Shown here piece by piece: positions 49,117 to 64,000 of a stretch of 64,000 nucleotides of DNA. Each line of letters begins with the position of its first letter. Position 1 is the first letter of the stretch. The position numbers and the translations under genes were made by a program. Under the pieces are notes generated by a model, which made no database searches, was not told the DNA's origin, and saw only the letters and a list, made by a program, of their open reading frames with translations. Source of the stretch: Ciona intestinalis (Eukaryota > Chordata > Ascidiacea > Phlebobranchia > Cionidae); contig NW_004190359.2 of NCBI RefSeq assembly GCF_000224145.3, positions 124,001 through 188,000 of the forward strand, read 5' to 3'.

Positions 49117-52083
49117 CTAAAAAAAGCATTCGTAAATTTAAAATAATGTGAAGCTTTTCTAGAAATAATATAAATTCAGACATGCAGAAAACAAAACAAT
49201 GTTGTACTTACCTCGTACAAAAGAAGGTGAATTTTGAGCTAAAATCACAATAATAAAATTAATTAAAGGTAAAATTGAAACCAAGCTAAATAAACGCTGT
49301 CGGCACATAATGTATCAATATATACATATATATAATGTTAACTAGTATACGCTGCGTTATAAGGTGTTGTGACGCAAACACAAGGTATCACCTAGTAACC
49401 GTTTGTTACTTCAATAACGTCATCTTGAAGTAATGACGTCAAATGACGTAACATATCGATAATGGTTCTTTCTCCAATTACAGAATGAATGAGAAAACTA
49501 CAAATCAAAGACATCAATATTTGTAGTAAAGAAAATCAAACTATCTTGCAGATTCTTAGTCTGAATCATCACACGGGATGATTTATAATGTTATGTAATA
49601 AAACTAAACGTTACCGTGGCATCGCAGCCTACTTTTAACAATTTAACTTTTTATGGATCAATGCTGTGTTTAAACTTTGTTATAAGTATTTTAAAATAAG
49701 TTAAATATGAATCTCTTTTGTTGCGCACTCTTTTAAGTTAAAGAACATTTAGGTGTATCTGCAATGGTAATATATTAGCATTTGGTCCCATATAATGGTG
49801 GGGTTGGAACGTAATGAAATTTTTAAGAAAAGTCTTGGGCAAACTACATTGTAGCAATACTAAAATGTGGTAAAATAATAACTTTACAGGTAATTATAAA
49901 TGTACTGTTACTATCAGTTTAAATTCAATTATAGGATACATTATTTATCAAGTAGTTGTAACAATAGCTATTATCCTTTTAACAACACCAGTTCGTTCTA
50001 AAATAACATAATATACTGTATATGTAACATGTTAGAAACTAATGCAGTGTGGCAATTTAGGAATGTTTGTTTTGATTTCCAAAGCGTTTAATATTGTTTC
50101 TTGTTCTTTAGGTGTGTTCCTAGTATTAAATACATTTTTTAATTATACCAACGAGTATTTTAAAGTGTCCTATCTTACCCCTGCTGGTTTGCGAATCGCT
50201 AAAATTACACCTGTTGTAAGAATTGCTATAAATAAATTTTCGTGTGTTTTTTTACATCTTATTCGAAAGGTTATCATTTAATAAAGTTTGATAGTAATAC
50301 TTCGTGGTATCCACCCAAAACCATATCACATTTCGAGTTTTAAAATATTAAGCAATATATGTCTTTAAGTGTCCCATCTTACCCCATCCTATTATATCAG
50401 CTAAATATCAATAATATATAGAAAAGTTATAACAACTATTAAGCGGAAATGAGCAGCACAACGACGTTGAATAAAAACATGCTATACCGATCAATATTTT
50501 ACTTTAGGAATAGTGTTTTACCAAACGCGTTGCAGCAAAATTTAAAAAACAACTAACAGGTGCTCGAAAAATTAAAAATTGAGAAATAAATGACATATTA
50601 ACATTCCAAAATAGAATTTTGAAAAAAAATTATTATCGAAGTTTTTTTTTTCTATAAACAACATAGGAAAACATGGTCTTGCTCTTACCTTACGTCTCGT
50701 CGTATAGCATCAGATCGTTAGTCGATATCTTGATGTATTATATTCGGGCAACGCCTTAAATAAAGTTTCCCACGCCTTGTCATTTTAAGTATCAGATAAA
50801 TAATGACGCATCTTGTAATCGGTTTATAAGATGGCAAATATTTGCACTTCCTTTATTAAATATACATATGCTGATGTGTTTAATTAGAATTTTATGGAGA
50901 CTTCACGTTTAGTTTACACTTAATTTCTGTTATTATAGTTTTGCTATACATGCTAAAAGAGCAGTTACATGCCTTATTTATTGCTCCCTTTTAAAAAAAT
51001 AATTAAGATGAACGCTGATATAGTTGGTCAGTTCATAAGTAACACAACAAATATTTATTTTCCCATCAAACGAATTTAAAATATCAATAACCCATTAGCA
51101 ATGTATAATATCGCGGGTGTGGCAAAACAAATCTCTAACTTTTTTAAAACGTTATTTGAAAAAAAGGTTAAACTAAGGACACGTCATGACTTGAAAACAT
51201 AACACGTTGTATAAAAGTAAAACTTTAAGGAGAAGCACTCTGGCACTTTCCCCAACAGAAAATTTTGGAATTTAGTTTTTACTTTCTATTTGCGTTCTTT
51301 AAAGAGGTATACCAAGAATATGTTTGAATTCAATGTTTAAAGTAGGAGGTTATTATTGCAAATATGAGGTTTACACGTAAAATAAGTTTGTTATTAGATT
51401 AGTATTTTTAAAATTGCGTTTTTTTATAATTGGCTCCGCGGTCTTGTTTAAATATATCATTTTGTGCGCGATTTGTGACGTCATAAGATTCGTCCTAGCT
51501 GCCAGCGCCAGCAAAATTGAGTGGTTAATGAGTATTTAACAATGTTGGGAGTTGTGTGAGAATTGCTTAGTTCTGCAATGCCAATCTGCTCAAACTTGCT
51601 CTAACAGGCTTTGCTGGTGTAACCCTAATATCACGTTTATTGGTACAAAATAAATTTTCAACGTAAATCGAGTCGTTGACTAATTGGGATCTTTTTTGTA
51701 ACTTACCTTTTGAGAATTTTTAGCACTCTTCTTAACCGACAACTAATATTCCTATTTAACGACCGTTTTTCAATCTTACCGATAATTCGAGAAGTAAAAG
51801 TGAATGTTGCTCGTTATTTTACGAACTCGAAAGTAAGGAAGGTTTATAACCAAACTACCCTGTGAAATAACGAAATGGTGCAGACACAAGTTTCCCACTT
51901 AAAATACTGTTTCTCCTTTTTTAACCATTATCTTTCAATTGTTTCAACCGGAGTAGCATTTATAAGTGAAACCCGCTTTTATATTTTTAAGGCAACTTTA
52001 AGCGTACTAATAACACACTTTACGTGACCGGTAAACTGAAATTCACATAAAATCACAAGTTTATCCCAAGATTTCAAGTTTCC
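49117..52083. other. Intergenic region between chitinase and alpha-tubulin C
   Basis: 49212 is the donor side of a chitinase 5' UTR exon (CTTTTGTACGAG then GTAAGTAC on the minus strand). 50155-50400 is a decayed inverted-repeat copy (AGTGTCCTATCTTACCCCTG ... GTGTCCCATCTTACCCCATC). No other gene is supported in this 2.9 kb. Confidence 0.5.
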
Positions 52084-55438
<3,355 letters not shown>

Positions 55439-55600
55439 CTTTAAGTTAATTTCTTCGACAAATTAAACAAAATAGTCGAAATAATTCAAAATCTTAGAGT
55501 TCAAGCGACAACTCTTTATGGGGCGCGGAGAAACTAAAAGTGACTTCGATTTGCGGTCTTCTTCCATTTGGCCAAGATCGCGCCACAATGCTACCTCCTG

Positions 55601-55727
55601 ATTGGTGGAAATTTGCGCAGAGCATTCTCCCTCTCCCCCCGGGCGGATTTCATGAAACCAACCGGAGAATCGAATGATCCCGCGCGCATAAATTACAGGA
55701 TATACGCCAATTTACGCCCTGACGTCA
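55601..55727 (-). promoter_or_regulatory. Alpha-tubulin C promoter elements: CCAAT and CRE
   Basis: CCAAT on the minus strand (55601-55605), about 165 bp upstream of ATG, and a perfect CRE palindrome TGACGTCA at 55720-55727, about 285 bp upstream. A two-unit TTCATGAA (55649-55656) is too weak to call a heat-shock element. The region 55560-55740 is GC-richer than its surroundings, as expected of a promoter. Confidence 0.5.
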
Positions 55728-55789
55728 TCCAGTTCGCTTCGCCCTGCTGCACCGATGGAATGAGACGCTGAAAGAATTGCGTGAAATCC

Positions 55790-57400
55790 TTATTTAGAAC
55801 AAGCATGTCCATAGCTGTATCGTTTACGCTTTAAAACAATATGCATTTTGTCCAAGAACAAAATGCAACGCCATGATATCATATATACTTCAAAATGGTT
55901 TGTAGATGGGAAAATATTTTTAACCATTTTTTGTGATTTTTCGTTTATTTGTATAAAAAATAAAATCACAATTTGTTTAAGCAAATTCACAACAAAACCG
56001 GTTTTCGTAATATATTTGTTCCGATAGATATATTTGTACCGGCCGCTATTGCGCATGCACAAAACAAACACAATGACCATCCGGTCCAAATTTATTACGA
56101 CCGTCCGTTAAAAACGTTCCAGACACGACCTTTATACGTAAAAACTTTGGTTTTTAATTTAAAGTAAGCAGAACTGAGTTGGTTCGTTATTTGTTGCCTA
56201 GAAAAAGTAAGTACCACTAACCAACTTGTTTTTATGCTAGTTTAAATTTTCAAATATTTCGCGAAAATACAACCGCATACATTTATGTAGGTCACTAGCA
56301 TGTTATTTCCATTAAAAAAATAATAATTTCCAAAAAATTAAAATAAAGTAATATTTTTTTCCGAAACTTTTTAAGTCGGTTCGTATTTATTAGAGCTTGT
56401 ATTGTATTTGTTCTGACCTACTGCGCATGCGCAAAAGCGCTCGGTGTCTCAGAAATCTGGTTCCCCTAGAAAACTGGTTCCCACAGGCTGCTTATAACTT
56501 ATTTTATGTGGACTCTAGAACTCTGTTTCCGACTAAAAATAACAGTTTTTAGATGCGATATACTTCGTAAGTTTATGTTTAGGGGTTTTTGTTTTTAATA
56601 GAAATTTATGCTGTATTTTAACTTAAATTATACATAATGAGGTATAACCAGTATAACCAGACCATTACCGGTAACACGTCATCAACAATAAAAAGGGCGA
56701 CAAAACCTACATTTTCGCATTAAGTAGAATAAACTATATAAAAAAAATATGAATATATGATTCGTTCGGAACCAGGTTTAAAGATATCTGATACAAATGT
56801 ACCGTGTCTACGCATGCGCAGTAGCCTATGGGAACCAGCTTTCTGGGGAACAGATTTCCGCGACACCGGTACAAGTACATCAATCGAAACGAATATATAA
56901 CGATAGCGATTGAACAATTGTTCTGGTTGTTTGCATATTTAGACGATTTTTTATACTATTTCAGTTCTTACTCTTTGCGTGTCTAGTCTTACACTTCTTA
57001 ACTAAAATAAAATTTTAAATTATATTTCTAAATTTTCAAGCTAATGCTTAGAGTTAAAATCTCATAATTAGCAATTAATTATTTTTTTTGTGGTTGATTC
57101 TTCAAGAATCAGGACTTTCCTTGCGGGCCAACTCCAGTTTTGCTTCGCTTGCAACTTTTTGAACTAGTATTGCCTTGTTTATGTTATTGTTTGTTAAAAA
57201 TATCACCAATTACATCATAGTCTAGGCCTATATAGCTTTACAACAAGACAAAATAGTCTCTCAGCCATCAATTTTGTTTGTGTTCATTTTCCACAAACTT
57301 CAAAACTTGTATCACATAATCCACCTGTATTGCTCGCTTTTCTTTTTATTTTGTCTTTTATTATTGTCTTCTTATTTATTTATTTAAATAAATTTATATA
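55790..57400. repeat. Intergenic region with TTTGTTCCGAC/GCGCATGCGC repeats
   Basis: CGAAACTTTTTAAGTCGGTT ... CTACTGCGCATGCGCAAAAG (56362-56435) is repeated in reverse at 56758-56840 (CGCATGCGCAGTAGCCTATG) with CTGGTTCCC/GGGAACCAG between, forming an inverted repeat of about 550 bp. Related pieces occur at 56010-56060 and 25795-25870. No gene is visible. Confidence 0.5.
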
Positions 57401-57447
57401 CATATTTTTCAAATTACTGCCGCAATATTTCCTTTAAGTTGCAGAAA

Positions 57448-57600
57448 ATGGAGATAGAAAAACAAACATCCTTAGCTCGGATCTCTCGACCTAGGTGGAC
57501 CTTCACCAAACAGCATAACATTAACAAAGCACTTAATCCACAAGACATTGAAAGACATCGCTGCATCTTTTGTAGCCTACATAAAGTGATCAGGTATTCT
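57448..57600 (+). CDS. Possible upstream exon, gene unknown
   Basis: From ATG 57448 the frame reads MEIEKQTSLARISRPRWTFT and goes on for 29 more codons to a donor (AG then GTATTC) at 57601; a second donor of the same sequence follows at 57616. Neither gives a phase that fits the PTCD1 exon at 58403, so its assignment to PTCD1 is not supported. It could be a UTR-containing or alternative first exon, or chance. Confidence 0.25.
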
Positions 57601-58402
57601 TTAGAACTTCCCCAGGTATTCTTTACAACAAATGCTTGTTTTTCTGTAATTTGAGGGGAAACTTGGACTTTTAAAAGGTTTTAAAGGTTGTACAAAATAA
57701 AATTTGTAATTTAAAGGAAAACTTGGATTTTACAAACTTAAAGGTTGGACAAAATTAAAACAAATTTAAAAAGAAAGTCTAAAAAAATAATCGTAACTTG
57801 TTTTCTACATCGGAAAAAATAAAAACGAAATTTAAAAGCAGTGAATTTGTGATATTTTATTCATATAATAGGTGGCGGCAGTTGAACTCTCGATGTTTCT
57901 ACGACTCTGGTTATAACGACTGTCGAATAATGCAAGTTTTATTCATTTATTCATTTAAAATAAATGGGTGATTAAGTTTATGATAACTATAATACGTGCT
58001 TAAACATTAGATGTACGCTCTCTTATTGCATTAAAATATTCATCCATGACTCAAACGTACACAAACATTAAGCGTAAACAGCTTAATAGCGACTTTGGAT
58101 TTCGTATTGTTTACTGCGAATCTGCGACCAAAGTGATAGTGGGAATTATTATGTATACATTATGTTCGATGTTCCGCCGCTCCATCCCTTTAATGGGAAA
58201 AGAAGGGCCTGTACAGTTGCTTTTATCGAAAATTGTGCTTTCACCATCATTTACTCTTGGTATGAACCTTCTATGGCATGTGTTTGCTTGCAATTTTTAC
58301 AAAGTATTAAAATGTTAATTACATTGGTGTTGATTATCTTTGGACCTTGTTCACCTGCGATTTCTGAATGTTTCAAAAATAAATAACACTAAGTTTTAAT
58401 TT

Positions 58403-61400
58403 ATGTACCTGAAGAATATAACTCTGCCTACAGGTAAAAATGATTTCCCCAAAAATGTAAACTTGGACCAACCAGATATGGAATTGGGTAATTCCAAAGA
58501 ATCCTTTGGCTTGATTGCAAAAGCACAAGGTTAGTTAAATTTATTTTAATTGTAACATTGTTATAACTAAGAGGTGAATTGGTTTTAATGTAAACATCTT
58601 AAAGATTTCCGAGTGTTTAAACATCGGCACGGAAACATTGCTTTGGAAGTTATTGAAGATGAACATATACCTGTCACGAACAAATGGAAGAACACTCCAC
58701 GATGGTACTTTTATCAATGTAAACAGCTGGCAAGTCAGGGAAAGGTTAATAGAAAGGATAAAACAACGCAATGTTTAAACTTACAATATAAAATCTATTT
58801 GTAGGTTGATGAGTGTCTTTCCATTCTTGAAACAACAATGCTAAAAATAGATAAAGTTCCACCTCAGGAATACAACTTTTCTGTTGTTATTGGTTTACTT
58901 GGTCGCCATGGTAGAGTAAAAAAAGCTTTTGAATTGTACAGCAAGGTAAGCTTTGTACAAAACTGTGTAACACAATCTTTTAAACCAAATTTTGCATTAT
59001 AGTTAAAGTCATATGGTCTCACTGCATCAATGGCTTGTCTAACAAGTCTATTCAATGCTGTTTCAAATTCACATGACTCTGCTGACATGTTTTATTTAAA
59101 AAAATTGCATTTAAAATTGAAGGAATCTGACGTCCGCTTAAACAGGATAACATGCAATGCTTTATTGATGGTAATTTTTTATCTTTGTTTGTATAATATA
59201 TTGGGTGTTTTTAAGGTTAATTTTACTTGAAACTTGCCTTATCCGTGCATGACTGGATAAAATGTCCATACAGCTCATGCTAGCTTACGAGTTACCATGT
59301 ATGTTAATTTGTGGGTGATTAGTTTTTTATATAGTATGGGTGGGGGTGGTAATTTGGACAACCAATTAGTGACGACTAAGTTGGAGCAATGGCCGATAAG
59401 TGTCTTGCTTAAGGACACATACACCCACAAAGGCCACAATGATTGTAGCATCAAGACTTGAAACCTCTAGCCTAGGTTTGAAGCAAGCCCACTAACCACA
59501 TTGCCACAGCACTGGTACTTTTTCGCTTGTGTGTATTTGTCGTAAACATTTCATTCATATTTTTAATTGATTCACTTTTCTCTTTGCTGCTTGTTATATT
59601 ATGAAAGTAGGCAAATATTACAATATCCTGCCCATTTTTTGACATTAAGAATTGAGATAATTTGATTTCATGCAGGCCTATGCACGACATACCACTTTTA
59701 AGGAAACAACTGAAATATTTCAAAACTGCATAAGAAATGGTGTTAAACCAGATGCACTTACATTTAGTGCACTTATGACCAGCTGCCTAAAGCACAAAGA
59801 AGAAGGATTTTACCTTGCATTGCAGGTAAGCTGTATTGGGTTTGGACACAGGAGACCTAAGTGTCTTAACAATCTGGTTTATAGCAGTGTCGGTACATTT
59901 AATGTCTGTGTCTAACAGTGTCTTTGTGAATTTAGGCACATATAATAGATTACAAAATTTTGAATGGTGGTGGTCTATACGTGTTGAAAACGTAATATAT
60001 TAATGTGTACCTTATTATGAAACTGTTGTTTTTTAAGGTATGGAGAAGCATGTTGTCCATAGAAATAACCCCAACAGGACAAAACATTACAACCATGCTT
60101 AATGTTGCACAGCACTGTGGGATTGGTGATGCAAATATGGCATCAAAGTAAGTTGAAATATTACCCAACATATTTGTTTCTAATCTCATGTCCTCATCTA
60201 AAGATACACATACTTTTTTAAAAAAATTTCTATGTTTTAAACAATGTCTGAAATACAATAGCTAATTATAAAGTTAAAAATTAGGCGGAACTGAGGTTGG
60301 GTCTAGGGTTGGCTGCCTTTTTAACTTTAATTTTAACAGTTTGAGCATGAATTCCCAAAGAATGCTTGTTTTATTAAAATTTATTGTAGGTTTTTACTTG
60401 GAAACCTGCCTAATTCAACACAGAAGAAAGTTGGTCCGTTTGAAACATTACAACAACAGAAGTATTCTTGTGAGAAATTTAATTTACCAAATAAAGGAGT
60501 GAGTTTAACAACATAACATGTTAACTAAATATCTGGGAGTATAGTCAAGTGGATAATAAATGAAAACCCCCCTAACTTTTAGGCTTTGTTTTTGGTCTAA
60601 TAAATGTTATTTGTGGGTAAGCTTATATATAAATATTTTAATTTTTTTCTATGCTTAATAATAATGACTTTAAAATCTTCAGTCATATACATAATGTCTA
60701 ATTGCGCTTCTACGTTTTCCCCAAAGTCACAATTATTTTTATTTAAAAGGACATACCAACAAAAGTTGAAAATCTATTTATGGATAGAGATGGTCAAATG
60801 TGATCTAAAAGTACCACCAAAGCTTTAAATTATGAAACAGCTTAATATTAAGTATAAAAAATGCTAGGGTTAATAAAATTAACTGTTTGACAATACATGG
60901 GATTTTCTATAAGAAAAAATGTCATTAAACCTTGACTGTTTTTAGCTTTAAAAGAAGACTTTTTTTAAAATTGGATTTGGTCCCATGAATGCTTCTGTGT
61001 GTATAATATAAACTTCCCTATGTTTTAATTATTGAATTGTACCTAGCTACATACCAGATTGTACTTTTTCAAAAGTAATTTTTAATACTAATGTAACAGC
61101 TGACTTTTTAAAGAAAATGTTACAGCACATCACCAGTCATTTTAATAAAATAATGTTGAAAATTAAATAATATGAAAAAAAGTGCTAAATAAGTACAGTT
61201 CGTAGCTAAGTTCAACCGAAAAAATAAAACGTAATAAAGTCTATATTTTACATTTTTTTTATACATATTTACCAAAAAGGAACTATTATTCCAAATCCGT
61301 TGAATTTTTTTGAATTTTCTTCAGTAGTTTAAAAAACAGAAATGGTCAAAGTTAAATGAAACTTTTGCTTATGGAAAATTCCATGCATTAACTTGTAATT

Positions 61401-63613
61401 TTGACAAGCTTTTCTTATCAGAAGCTGTTTAAACTTTGGTGATACCTTTAGATCACATTTGATCATTTCTATCAATACACAAACTTTGATTTTTCTTTAA
61501 TATGCCACTTCAACAATTGTACAAATATAGAATTGCAATTATGGAGTGTAAAGTTGTTAAACCTTTTTTAAATGTATTGTAATATTACATATATAATTAT
61601 TGGTATCTTATTATTATTAGTATATTTATATTAAAGTTTACGCACAAATTACTTTACTATAATGTTTTTATTTTCCAGTTAAAAGCATTTACTGCTGAAT
61701 ATGAAGATTCTGATAAAAACTTACCAGTACGATTGAAACCTGTAATACCAAATCTACTTGATACTGAACAGTGTAATTTAGAAACAGTTACTTCTCTAAC
61801 CAAGTGCACGGAACCTTATAAGAGATTAGATTTAATGGGAGGATATGAAGGAATAATTAATGTATTGAAACAACACAAAATATCCCTGTCTATTCAGGTG
61901 GGTAATTATTGGGCACGAAGTAATAACTTCATTTTGTTGGGCAGTTGTTCTTTACGTTTTGTTTCCTGAATAATTTTCCAGCAAAACATCTCTATTCATA
62001 CATATCTATGCTAAAATTAAAACATGTTTTTTTTTAAATTTAAAACCGAATAATTCGCCAATAGTTATCTATAACTTTTATATTTTAATCAAAAGTGGTG
62101 TATTGCCAAAACATACCTATTACATCTAAACCTTAGGCTTATTTGATGGTAATAATGTGATCATAATTTATAGGTTATAATACGGTGATATGATTAAATA
62201 CTAATTAAAAGCTGTTCAACACAGTAAAATTTCCGGGCATAGTAGTTTGTGCTCATTCACTAAATTTATGCTTTTTTTGTTTACTGTGTTGTTTCTGCTG
62301 ATTAGGTGCTTACACTCTTGGTAAAGTTGGTCAAGCCATCATACCCAGAGGAAGAAAAAGTTTTGCAAATTGCTGAAGATAGTTCTGTGAAATTGGATGT
62401 TGATTTTTACAATACATTGATACACAAGCAAGCTGCTAGGGGGGATCATCAACTTGCTGTAGTAAATAATATTACTTAAATTTTATCTTAGACTACCAGG
62501 CATCTATACTTTTCAGGTTTTAAACGATAATTTGATAATTTTTTCTTTGTAATTTTAAATTTTGACTCTAAAATTAAACGTAACAATGAAGCATGAACAT
62601 AAATTGTTTCTTCTGTTCAGAAAACTTTTAACCGAATAAAGGAACAGAAGTTACAGCCAAATTACCGGAGTTATTGTGTGCATGCGATTTCGTGCAACAC
62701 TTTTAAACTTGGGTCAACACTTTTTCAAGATATGGAAAAAACTGATGTAAGTAAAAAAAAATGAACAAATTATTCATAAAACTAATGGTTTATATATTAA
62801 ACTTTTTAGATGAAAATCACCAGTGTACTTTTGCATACACTGATTGCTGCTTGTATCCGTCGCAAGGTTCATATGATATCTGGTTATAAAGGTTGGTAAT
62901 AAGTTTAATTTGTTAAAGGTATCTGATATGATACTTTTATTTATAATGGTTTGTTCAATTTTTTATGGTGGTGCAATCAAACAGAACACCCCTGCTGTTG
63001 GTTAATTAGACACTGCAGTTATCACGTCGTTATTTTTCCATGTGTTTTGCATTGTGCAATTGTTGCTCATACAAGCGCGTTGTATTCCATAGTAAAAAAA
63101 GTGCCCGAGATCGCAAAATCTTTGGATTTCCATTGCTCGTTAATGCATCTTTTTTTTAAACTAACATGTTTATTTAAGGATGTACATTAGGCTGCATATC
63201 CTCGTTTGTCATTTTATTTCTTATTATATGTAATTTTTTTTAACCAAGGTATTTATAAGTACTTGGATATGTAGTGTTTATTTTATGTGCAGGTTTACGT
63301 TATCCCGACTTTTATTACTTGACTTACCTCGTCAAACAATTAACAACTCACGACATAAATGCGAGCGCTACATTTATTTCTCTGTTGGAAAAAGTAACAT
63401 TTTATCCAGAAGAATATAACCGAGTAAGTTTGGTTATGTTCTTAATTTTATTGATTGTTATAAATATAAGTACATTGTTTTTTCTTACTTTGATTTAATG
63501 TTTTTCAGTGGAAACATCAAGATGAAGTTTATGAAAAACGATTAAACATTTATCGTAAAGCTTACAACCAGTGGCTACGAAATGCTGATGTTCAATCAAT
63601 AGATGCGTTATAA
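58403..63613 (+). CDS. PTCD1: PTCD1, mitochondrial pentatricopeptide repeat protein 1
   Basis: Thirteen exons: 58403-58529, 58605-58744, 58805-58945, 59003-59170, 59676-59825, 60038-60147, 60390-60498, 61679-61897, 62306-62458, 62621-62746, 62810-62891, 63293-63423 and 63509-63613; 586 aa against 700 in human. PPR helices include WYFYQCKQLASQGKVDECLS, YNFSVVIGLLGRHGRVKKAF, GVKPDALTFSALMTSCLK and WRSMLSIEITPTGQNITTML (human ALQVWRLMLSLGLQPS). The distal mark DLMGGYEGIINVL matches human LALLGGLEGFL, and the end AYNQWLRNADV matches AYYKQWLTVMP. PTCD1 acts in mitochondrial tRNA 3'-end and 16S rRNA metabolism. The start is uncertain: ATG 58403 is in frame with a stop just upstream, but the N-terminus lacks a convincing mitochondrial targeting peptide, so a true first exon may be missing. 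Confidence 0.9.
59250..59515 (-). mobile_element. SINE copy in PTCD1 intron
   Basis: AGCTTACGAGTTACCATGTA, GTGGGTGATTAG, GGACAACCAATTAGTGACGA, AGTGTCTTGCTTAAGGACAC and CACAATGATTGTAGCATCAA in order, ending in a tRNA-like head on the minus strand (GTGCTGTGGCAATGTGGTTA near 59495-59514). Confidence 0.7.
60747..61505. mobile_element. Second long-arm hairpin element, in PTCD1 intron
   Basis: Left arm starts AAAGGACATACCAACAAAAG, right arm ends TGATTTTTCTTTAATATGCC. Inner blocks (ATGTGATCTAAAAGTACC against TACCTTTAGATCACATTTGA; ACCTAGCTACATACCAGATT) are those of 4884-5742. Arms are more diverged, so this copy is probably older. Confidence 0.75.
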
Positions 63614-63617
63614 TAAA
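63612..63617 (+). terminator. Poly(A) signal of PTCD1 overlapping its stop codon
   Basis: The text TAATAAA holds both the stop (63611-63613) and AATAAA. The next gene starts 104 bases later. Confidence 0.6.
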
Positions 63618-63652
63618 ATAATGTTAAACTACATTAATTTTATACTTTAATT

Positions 63653-63669
63653 TGATTTGTCTGTTTTAG
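63653..63669 (+). promoter_or_regulatory. Candidate trans-splice acceptor before the BTB gene
   Basis: TTTGATTTGTCTGTTTTAG is a strong pyrimidine-rich acceptor ending at about 63669, 48 bases before the ATG and about 55 bases after the PTCD1 stop. There is no room for a separate promoter and upstream exon unless they lie inside PTCD1. Confidence 0.5.
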
Positions 63670-63717
63670 GTATCTAGGAATAAGTGTATATGCTAGTTTG
63701 ATAAAGCCTTGTTAGTT

Positions 63718-64000
63718 ATGGCACAAACTCTCATAGCAAAGAGAATTTTGTCCTATATAAATGAGATGCGAATGAATAAAAGGTTTTGTGATGTTGAATT
63801 CATCACGCGTTGTGGGAAAGTATTTGCTGCTCACAGTTGTGTGCTCACATGTGTATCGCCTTGTTTTGAAACCTGGATATTGAATGGAAACTATGACAAG
63901 GAAACAAGAGTAAGTTGTAAGAAAACTAATAAATGTCATGTAAATCACTAAATTTGTACTCCACAGGTTACTAAAGTCTTACTTCCGGAGTCGGTACATG
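63718..64000 (+). CDS. BTB/POZ domain protein, N-terminal part
   Basis: Exon 1 is 63718-63909 and exon 2 starts at 63967 and runs off the window. The protein begins MAQTLIAKRILSYINEMRMN and continues KRFCDVEF, GKVFAAHSCVLTCVSPCFET, then VTKVLLPESV across the junction. CDVxF and AHxxVL with S-x-F-E are the BTB dimerisation-fold marks. Downstream domains (Kelch, zinc finger, other) lie outside, so the subfamily is open. An in-frame ATG lies three codons upstream at 63709; 63718 is preferred only by context. Confidence 0.85.

Noticed and set aside
51540-51645. Short match to alpha-tubulin exon 2 text (TTGGGAGTTGT, ATTGCTTAG)
   Set aside because: Two matches of 9-11 bases separated by an unmatched insert, with no protein similarity around them; likely chance.
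58046-58390. Overlapping open frames in both strands before PTCD1
   Set aside because: No splice-compatible join to PTCD1, no recognised domain, and frames open on both strands; most likely noncoding.

Overview
The window looks like nuclear DNA of an ascidian, most likely Ciona. It is AT-rich, the genes are compact with many short GT-AG introns, and the intergenic and intronic space is crowded with short terminal-inverted-repeat elements beginning GTAGGGTGGGGGAAGATGGG and with tRNA-derived SINEs. The gene content (plakin, CFAP45, PTCD1, TMEM126, GH18 chitinase with CBM14 domains, pentameric receptor) is that of a chordate. The Ciona assignment is inference; no species marker was searched. There are three N gaps (27466-27590, 35792-35841, 36940-37439).

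Layout. 149-252 (-): one orphan exon. 868-7856 (+): 3' two thirds of a nicotinic acetylcholine receptor subunit, with a 3.6 kb intron packed with nested hairpin elements. 10497-12738 and 16218-18468 (+): two tandem alpha-tubulin genes (451 aa each), nearly identical from exon 2 onwards including introns. 19316-25286 (-): CFAP45, a ciliary microtubule inner protein (544 aa). 27630-28868 (-): first five exons of POLA1, cut at a gap. 30773-35274 (-): a tight same-strand cluster TMEM126, SNRNP35, PRORSD1 (ProX deacylase), ABITRAM and COX19. 35275-38600: assembly gaps, a partial second copy of COX19, a GC-rich minisatellite and decayed repeats. 38643-43374 (-): a short plakin-repeat protein with two alternative membrane-anchoring first exons. 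44402-49116 (-): a secreted GH18 chitinase with two chitin-binding domains (648 aa). 52084-55438 (-): a third alpha-tubulin gene (449 aa). 58403-63613 (+): PTCD1, a mitochondrial PPR protein. 63718-64000 (+): start of a BTB/POZ protein.

Exon models were built by hand from splice sites, and for each multi-exon gene the reading phase was carried through every junction and closes on a stop codon where the gene is complete. The exceptions are SNRNP35, whose 5' half has frame breaks at homopolymers, and the 5' ends of the receptor and PTCD1, which are unresolved.

The most interesting items are: (1) the plakin gene, where intermediate-filament-binding repeats appear to be tethered directly to a membrane by either of two first exons; (2) the same heat-shock element, TGACGTAA and CCAAT boxes at matching places in the two otherwise unrelated alpha-tubulin promoters; (3) a 575-bp terminal-inverted-repeat element carrying a tRNA-like Pol III promoter and telomere-like repeats; (4) two operon-like junctions, PTCD1/BTB and COX19/ABITRAM; (5) a 395-bp hairpin element with a clean 9-bp target duplication.
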